A DNA stretch of 64,000 nucleotides from Chloroflexota bacterium. Lineage in GTDB: Bacteria > Chloroflexota > Anaerolineae > Aggregatilineales > Phototrophicaceae. Positions within the stretch are counted from its first letter, which is position 1. Each line of letters starts with the position of its first letter. Below the pieces are notes generated by a model that was not told the origin of the DNA, ran no database searches, and saw nothing but the letters and a program-made list of their open reading frames with translations. The translations under genes were made by a program, and so were the position numbers. Shown here piece after piece: positions 58,751-64,000 of this stretch. The stretch covers positions 1 to 64,000 of the forward strand of contig JAIUNI010000018.1 of assembly GCA_020161935.1 (NCBI GenBank), read 5' to 3'.

Positions 58751-59551
58751 ATGACGAAGCAAATGATGAAAATAATGAGCCTCATCAGCATTGGGCTGCT
58801 CTTTACTGCCACGACGGCTGTTTATGGGGATGACAAAGCCACGCCTACACCTGTGCCGACAGCGGAGGCCACAGCAGAAACCGTCGCAAATCCGTATGCC
58901 GATATTCCGTTTTCACGCACGGTTGATGGTGCGCCGGTGTTGGGTGATCCTGATGCACCGATCACGATTATCGAATTTGTGGATTTTGCCTGTCCACACT
59001 GCCAGAATTATCGCCCGACCATGCAGCAGTTCATTGAGGAATTTGTAGCCACCGGACGCGCCCAATATGAGTTCCGCTACCTTCCCACGGCGGGCGGCGA
59101 AATGACGGCTTATGTCGGGAATATCACAAGCTGTTTTGAAACCCAGCGCCCGGGGGTTTTCTGGTCGTTGCAGGATGCACTCTACGAACAAGCCGCCACC
59201 GAAAACTATGACTCAAGGATGCTGCGGAACTTAGCGCGTCGGTTCGGCTTAAACTTCTTGGATGCTCAAATCTGCATGAGTGAGAACATTGACGAGGAAT
59301 CACTGCAAGTCGATATTGACAGCCAACTCGCTTATTCGCTCGGTGTCAGCGGTACGCCCGGTGTGCGTGCGCGTTATAAAGACCACAATGACGGTCTTGC
59401 CCAATACTTGGTGGCTGATGGTGTGGTTTGGGACAAAGGTGGCGCACCATTTGAATTCTTGGCTCAAGCAGTCGAAGATGCTGAAGCGGGCAAGATCCCT
59501 GATCCGGGTGCAACGCCTGAAGTTGAGCTGCTTCCCGGCGATCCGGTTTAG
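58751..59551 (+). CDS. Exported DsbA-like thiol-disulfide protein
   Basis: A 266-residue exported protein. A signal peptide (ISIGLLFTATTAVYG) and a Thr/Pro linker precede a DsbA-type thioredoxin fold. The active site is CPHC (Cys81, Cys84) in EFVDFACPHCQ and the cis-Pro loop appears as SGTPGVR. Such proteins oxidise or isomerise disulfides of exported proteins. ATG 58751 has GGAA at 7 bases and is preferred to an ATG 12 bases earlier. Its stop overlaps the ferredoxin stop of the opposite strand. Confidence 0.87.
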   Translation: MTKQMMKIMSLISIGLLFTATTAVYGDDKATPTPVPTAEATAETVANPYADIPFSRTVDGAPVLGDPDAPITIIEFVDFACPHCQNYRPTMQQFIEEFVATGRAQYEFRYLPTAGGEMTAYVGNITSCFETQRPGVFWSLQDALYEQAATENYDSRMLRNLARRFGLNFLDAQICMSENIDEESLQVDIDSQLAYSLGVSGTPGVRARYKDHNDGLAQYLVADGVVWDKGGAPFEFLAQAVEDAEAGKIPDPGATPEVELLPGDPV

Positions 59552-59907
59552 CGGCGCGTCGTCCACTGCGGTTCGGGTGTAATCTTATCTTGCGGGCGTG
59601 TGCCAGCCGAGTCGTAGGCGCTGCCATTGAGGTGGTTGATAGTCGCCAACTGCATATCATGGTCACACAGGATTTGGCAGCTGAGGCGCACCTGCCCATA
59701 TAATCCACCCTCAGCCAGTCGGTCGCGTTCGGCAGCCGTCATCTCATTCGGTTCGCCGCTGCTGAACGACACGCGGCAGGTGGTACATTTAGCGTAGCCG
59801 CCGCAGCGGTGAAGCATATCCACGCCGCCATCCTCTAACGCAAGAACAAGCCGTTTGCCCTGTGGTGCTTCGATGCTGCTGCCGTTGTCGAGTGTGATGG
59901 TCGGCAT
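59548..59907 (-). CDS. 2Fe-2S ferredoxin
   Basis: A 119-residue plant-type [2Fe-2S] ferredoxin. The cluster Cys residues are seen as CGGYAKCTTC (C-x5-C-x2-C) and a later Cys in RLSCQ. The protein would carry single electrons to an oxygenase, reductase or other partner; none is adjacent. A 25-residue C-terminal tail beyond the usual fold is unexplained. It converges with the DsbA-like gene with a four-base overlap. Confidence 0.88.
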   Translation of the reverse strand: MPTITLDNGSSIEAPQGKRLVLALEDGGVDMLHRCGGYAKCTTCRVSFSSGEPNEMTAAERDRLAEGGLYGQVRLSCQILCDHDMQLATINHLNGSAYDSAGTRPQDKITPEPQWTTRR

Positions 59908-60013
59908 GGTGAAAGTCCTTCGTTGATGGTATGTCGTAAGAGATCATCAACTATGATACGGCAGAGAAGGGCATTTGATATGAGTAAGGTTGCCTATTTT
60001 GTCCAGCGATTAA

Positions 60014-62212
60014 TTATTCTTTGAGCCGCCCCAGCAGCCCCGAATAACGTTCACTCACACGGTTGTTGTTAACCGCGATGTGCAGCGCTTTGTGTGTGCC
60101 GACAAGGACAACCGTTTGCTTGGCGCGGGTGATAGCCGTATAGATTAGGTTACGTTGGAGCATCATATAGTGCTGGGTAAGCAGAGGAATGACCACAAAT
60201 GGATATTCACCCCCTTGGCTGCGGTGGGTGCTGATGCAGTAGGCCAGCGTCAGTTCCTCGGCTTCGGTGAAGTCATAGTCAATGTAGCGACCGTCAATCA
60301 CCACTTCAAGCCGGTTATCATCCATGTCAATGCCGCTGATGATGCCGATGTCCCCGTTAAAGACTTCCTTCTCGTAATTATTACGAATCTGCATCACCTT
60401 ATCGCCCGCGCGGAACAGGCGACCGGCGAGCTTCTTTTCAGCGGTGCGGCTGCTGCCGTTCAGCGCCATTTGCAGCGCGTCGTTCAGTGCGCTTACACCC
60501 GCCGGCCCACGGTACATGGGTGCGATGACCTGTACATCCTTGAGCGGGTCAACATCAAACTTTGCGGGTAAGCGGTTTTGCACGATGTCTACCACCAACT
60601 CGGCAGCCCGCTCCGGGTCTTCCTCGCGAAAGAAAAAGAAATCGCTGCTCTTGTTATTGAGTTCGGGCATCTCGCCGTGGTTGACCTTATGCGCGTTAAA
60701 GACAATCAGGCTGTCCTCACTCTGCCGGAAGATCGTATCGAGCCGCGTGACATGCGCGATGCCGCTGTCGATGACATCCCGCAGCACGTTCCCCGCGCCG
60801 ACGCTGGGAAGCTGGTCGACATCACCCACCAACATCAGATGCGTGTGTGGGCGGATAGCTTTGAGCAGGTTATAGAACAACACGAGGTCAATCATCGAGG
60901 ACTCGTCTACGATGACCATATCGGTTTCCAGCGGATCATCCTCGTCCAACTCGAACCCCCCATCGGGCATGTAACCGAGCATCCGATGGATGGTGCTGGC
61001 AAGCTGTCCGGTCGCTTCGCTCAGGCGTTTCGCGGCGCGTCCGGTCGGGGAGGCGAGGCGGAAGCTGCGCTTTTCGGCGAGCAGGGCATTGATGACCATT
61101 TGCAGTGTGGTCGTTTTGCCGGTACCGGGGCCGCCCGTCAGCACCGAGATTTTGCTGGTGAGCGCTGCTTTAACCGCCCCTTGCTGCTGCTCGGTAAGCG
61201 AGACATTATTCTGCTTCGCCAGTTCCGGTAGGAAGTCTGCCCACTTCTTTTTCTTCCACACCAGCGCCATACTGCTCGGCGAGGTCGCGATGTGGCTCAG
61301 GCGTTCAGCCGCGCCGATCTCCGAATAATAATAGACCGGCAGATAGACTGCTTGAACCTCATTACCAGTTTCATCCGCCGCTACATCGCTAAATAGTTCG
61401 CCTGCCACAATTTGGGCATCCACCGCTGCCGCCACACGAGTCGGGTTATCAACCTTTAGCAGTTCAGCAGCCGTATCCAGCAGCAGTTGGCGTGGGGCAA
61501 AGGTGTTGCCGTCCTGTGCCAGTTTGTTCAGCGCGAACAGCAGCCCCGCGCGGATGCGAACGGGCGCGTCAAAATCTACGCCCATTTTCTGCGCGATAGC
61601 ATCCGCCTTGATGAAGCCGATACCGAACACTTCATCCGCGAGATTGTAGGGGTTTTCCTGCACCTTTTTGACGGTGTGATCGCCGTACTCGTTATGGATA
61701 CGAACGGCCATCCGTGAACTGATGCCGTACCCTTGCAAGAAGATCATCGTTTGGCGCACAGACTGATTTTCCGCCCACGCTTTAATCAGCGCCTTTGCCA
61801 GCGATGTTTTGAGACCGGGAACTTCGTCAATCCGATCAGGGTCATTATCCAGAATAGTGAGTGTTTTGAGGCCGAAGTGCTTGACGATTCGTTCAGCCGT
61901 GATCGGCCCGATGCCGGGGACGATGCCGCTGGAGAGATAATTAACTAACCCCTCAGTGGTGGAGGGTGGAACGGGGCGCACCTGCTCCGCGCGGAACTGC
62001 ATCCCCCATTTTGGGTCATTGAACCACGCACCGGAAAACTCGACGGACTCACCGGGGGCAAGTTCTGGCATCGAGCCGACAACCGCAACCGTGCCATCAC
62101 GTGCTGCGGCATTATTGCCCGGCTTCTTTTCAGGCATCATTTTGAGGACGGTATAACCGTTTTCCTCATTGTAATAGGTGATTCGTTCGACAGTTCCGAT
62201 AAGAGTTTCCAT
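60014..62212 (-). CDS. recD2: RecD2/YrrC-type DNA helicase
   Basis: A 732-residue superfamily 1B helicase. The N-terminal 330 residues contain an OB-like start and helix-hairpin-helix pairs (GIGPITAERIV, VFGIGFIKAD). Walker A is LTGGPGTGKTT (residues 358-368), Walker B is VIVDESSM, and the C-terminal GEYPFVVIPLL and YTAITRAKQTVVLVG complete the motor. RecD2 works without RecBC in DNA repair or replication-fork processing. Length is usual. No RecBC is in the window. Confidence 0.93.
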   Translation of the reverse strand: METLIGTVERITYYNEENGYTVLKMMPEKKPGNNAAARDGTVAVVGSMPELAPGESVEFSGAWFNDPKWGMQFRAEQVRPVPPSTTEGLVNYLSSGIVPGIGPITAERIVKHFGLKTLTILDNDPDRIDEVPGLKTSLAKALIKAWAENQSVRQTMIFLQGYGISSRMAVRIHNEYGDHTVKKVQENPYNLADEVFGIGFIKADAIAQKMGVDFDAPVRIRAGLLFALNKLAQDGNTFAPRQLLLDTAAELLKVDNPTRVAAAVDAQIVAGELFSDVAADETGNEVQAVYLPVYYYSEIGAAERLSHIATSPSSMALVWKKKKWADFLPELAKQNNVSLTEQQQGAVKAALTSKISVLTGGPGTGKTTTLQMVINALLAEKRSFRLASPTGRAAKRLSEATGQLASTIHRMLGYMPDGGFELDEDDPLETDMVIVDESSMIDLVLFYNLLKAIRPHTHLMLVGDVDQLPSVGAGNVLRDVIDSGIAHVTRLDTIFRQSEDSLIVFNAHKVNHGEMPELNNKSSDFFFFREEDPERAAELVVDIVQNRLPAKFDVDPLKDVQVIAPMYRGPAGVSALNDALQMALNGSSRTAEKKLAGRLFRAGDKVMQIRNNYEKEVFNGDIGIISGIDMDDNRLEVVIDGRYIDYDFTEAEELTLAYCISTHRSQGGEYPFVVIPLLTQHYMMLQRNLIYTAITRAKQTVVLVGTHKALHIAVNNNRVSERYSGLLGRLKE

Positions 62213-62372
62213 ACGTGAAGTATAAGGTTACACGCGATAACTTACAAGCCGCCAATGAGGAACTTCTGTTCGCTTTCTAAGGTGGTCGTTGGCAAGTGGA
62301 TAGAGAGTAATTCGTCAAATGGAATGGCGCACAACGGTTGGAAGTGCGCCATTATGAGTGCTGTTTCGTTAA

Positions 62373-62400
62373 TGGTACGTGTTGATTGCAGCACGTACCA
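62373..62400. terminator. Hairpin downstream of the protease gene
   Basis: A perfect 9-bp stem TGGTACGTG with CACGTACCA and a 10-base loop, 19 bases past the minus-strand protease stop. It lacks a T-run, so it may terminate weakly. Confidence 0.5.
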
Positions 62401-62418
62401 CACCATTTGGTTCGCGGG

Positions 62419-64000
62419 TTATTTAACCTTGAAGCTCCACGTTTCGCTCCAACTGCTGACCACAGTCGATGAACAGTCGGAGAAAGCGACACGCCAGAAG
62501 TAAGTGCCATTCGACAACGGAATGGTGTTCATATTCAGGCGGTCAACCACGATTGCGCCTTGCAGCGGGTTGGTGAAACCGGCAGTCTTGGCAATTTGGA
62601 CGAGGTAGCAGACGTTATCGCCCTCTTCCCAATCGCCTTGATCCGTCCACGTCAGCTTCACAATCTTGCTGCTGCTGGTGCTGTTATTGGCAGGTGATGA
62701 GAGACTTGGCGCGTACGGCGCAACGATCTTGACCTTATCCGTTCCCTGGAATGAGAGTCCGTAGAACGTCTTACCCACTAACACGGCTTCGGTGGAAGTC
62801 GCGTTCAACTGGAGGTCTTGCACCTTGAACCAGAAAACACGGTCGAGCTTGCCATCCCAGTTGACATCGAAGATGAGCGAGTTCGGACGACCGAACAGCT
62901 TCACAACTGGCGCACCTGCCAGCGTAACCGTCTTAGGATCGACGACGGTGGGATCAAAGGTCTTGCTGCCCAGCACCGCCGCCGCGATGTAGCCGCGTGA
63001 AGCGAGGTTGATGCGGTTGTTCTTCGAATACGGGCGAATGTCAATTTGTACGCCGCTGGTCGCCGTTGTCACCGTCCACTTGAAGCTGGCTTGAGCCGAT
63101 GCGGGCGGGACATGATTATCGTTGACGGTGATTTCGACGTTGTAGACACCCGCTGATCCCGCAGCCAGCGTGCCGCTGATCTTGCCAGCGCTGTTGATGC
63201 TGACACCCGACGGTAAGCCTGTCGCCGCGTAGGTCAACGGGTCGCCGTCCGCGTCGCTGGCTTCTACATTAAAGGATACGCTGGTGCCTTCCTTATCCGT
63301 GCGGTCGCTGATCGGTGAGACGGTTGGCGCGGAATTAAGTGTACAGTTCAACGGTGAGAGGTCATTCACGCCGATGACCGCATTCGAGTAGACCTTACCA
63401 CCCGAAGCATCCAATTCCAGCGGCGGGTTGGTACCGTCGAAGTGGAGCGCACCGGGCGTGGTCGAACACATACCGACCAGCACGCTGAAAGCAGGGGCGG
63501 CGAAGGACGTACCGGCGGCGAAACTGTTATTTCCAAGCGGATAGCCAACACCGGGGGCAACCACATTGGCATCCTGCGAGAACATCCAGATTTCATCATG
63601 GTCGTTCAGGGTTGCACCGACCGCGATGGATTGATCCCAACTTGCGGGGGCGAGCGGCGCATCACCCAGCCACGGGCGCAGGTTACCGGACGAGGCGACG
63701 ACCACTGCCGTAAAGTTCTTGGACGGATCAGCGCTGTCGGCGAGGTAGCTCTGGAGCAGTTGGCGCAAGGTTTGGAATTCGTCAGAGGTAATGTTATTGG
63801 TCAACTGTCCCCAATACGCACCGACTTGTTCTTCCGGCACACCGAGGTTTTGCGTCAGGTATTGGCTGACACCGAAGCCTTCGGGTTCGGGGCAGGCTTC
63901 GGTATCCTTATTGGCTGTTACCGAGATGTTGTTCAGCTTCCATGTCAGGTTGCTGCCGTTGAAGGAGACCGCAAATACGCTCTCATGTGCGCCGGGGGCG
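62419..64000 (-). CDS. Subtilisin-like (S8) protease, 3' part; runs off the window
   Basis: At least 527 residues of a larger protein whose 5' part lies beyond position 64000; the frame is open to the edge. The visible subtilase elements are the oxyanion Asn in VASSGN and the catalytic Ser in GTSFAAPAFS. The Asp and His of the triad are not in the window. A Ig-like/putative Ig domain (SVSFNVEASDADGDPLTYA) and two further beta-rich domains follow, with a fibronectin-like C-terminal segment (SPANNSTSSSKIVKLTW). It is probably an exported protease. Confidence 0.8.
   Translation of the reverse strand, partial: APGAHESVFAVSFNGSNLTWKLNNISVTANKDTEACPEPEGFGVSQYLTQNLGVPEEQVGAYWGQLTNNITSDEFQTLRQLLQSYLADSADPSKNFTAVVVASSGNLRPWLGDAPLAPASWDQSIAVGATLNDHDEIWMFSQDANVVAPGVGYPLGNNSFAAGTSFAAPAFSVLVGMCSTTPGALHFDGTNPPLELDASGGKVYSNAVIGVNDLSPLNCTLNSAPTVSPISDRTDKEGTSVSFNVEASDADGDPLTYAATGLPSGVSINSAGKISGTLAAGSAGVYNVEITVNDNHVPPASAQASFKWTVTTATSGVQIDIRPYSKNNRINLASRGYIAAAVLGSKTFDPTVVDPKTVTLAGAPVVKLFGRPNSLIFDVNWDGKLDRVFWFKVQDLQLNATSTEAVLVGKTFYGLSFQGTDKVKIVAPYAPSLSSPANNSTSSSKIVKLTWTDQGDWEEGDNVCYLVQIAKTAGFTNPLQGAIVVDRLNMNTIPLSNGTYFWRVAFSDCSSTVVSSWSETWSFKVK

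Overview
The window reads as a chromosomal piece of a moderately GC-rich free-living bacterium. The best guess is a member of the Chloroflexota (Anaerolineae-like). This is inferred from the mix of genes, not from any rRNA marker: Thr/Pro-rich linkers in exported proteins, many HEAT/PBS-lyase repeat proteins, a clostripain-type peptidase, an F420 gamma-glutamyl-ligase-like enzyme, RecD2/YrrC, MscL, a ComEA-type DNA receptor and a CoA-dependent methylmalonate-semialdehyde dehydrogenase. I see no rRNA, tRNA, CRISPR array, intact insertion sequence or prophage.

Layout. 0-7.8 kb: an UlaG-like metallo-hydrolase, a NYN/LOTUS-type nuclease, a dispersed repeat (element A), three translationally coupled membrane-anchored EEP phosphoesterases, a HEAT protein, a zinc-ribbon peptide and prmC. 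8.1-12.9 kb: a diacetamido-uronic-acid sugar-nucleotide cluster (acetyltransferase, HEAT protein, aminotransferase, dehydrogenase, UDP-GlcNAc 2-epimerase) ended by a clear terminator. 13.1-16.25 kb: a membrane glycosyltransferase 2 and a B12-type radical SAM enzyme, again with a terminator. 16.3-24 kb: three tiny overlapping genes, then HEAT, RidA, HEAT, a CPBP-like protein, a GNAT, a cyclophilin lipoprotein and oligoendopeptidase F, all on the minus strand. 24.2-29.8 kb: pterin dehydratase, a small promoter/micro-ORF/terminator unit ahead of an MFS exporter, a secreted SH3-type protein, a ROK protein, ComEA and MscL. 29.9-30.6 kb: inverted repeat element B. 31-41.4 kb: an SH3-like lipoprotein, SixA, a GNAT, an SDR, a 1321-residue multidomain clostripain-like protease, an orphan response regulator, a NIF3/CutA-like protein and a phosphotransferase. 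41.7-44.4 kb: a TPR protein followed by a rearranged patch (transposase remnant, AT-rich foreign-looking gene, duplicated TPR tail). 44.4-49.8 kb: metabolic and membrane genes on the minus strand. 50.3-64 kb: an orphan PAS-GAF histidine kinase, a CofE-like ligase, repeat element C, two thioredoxin-fold exported proteins, an aminotransferase, a hydrolase, Uma2, agmatine deiminase, a zincin, ferredoxin, recD2 and the 3' part of a subtilisin-like protease that runs off the window.

How genes fit together. The 8.1-12.9 kb cluster holds four of the five steps from UDP-GlcNAc to UDP-ManNAc(3NAc)A; the 6-dehydrogenase (WbpA) is not in the window. The next block (GT2 plus radical SAM) could act on the same envelope glycan or lipid, but that is inference. 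Exported proteins are numerous and share Thr/Pro linkers.

Most unusual signals: a three-copy dispersed element with a shared reading frame and, in one copy, a good sigma70-type promoter; heptad-phased tandem repeats at 1.05 and 53.1 kb; the TPR-tail duplication at 42.7/44.1 kb, whose differences are almost all synonymous; and a self-contained 28-codon transcription unit just upstream of the MFS gene.
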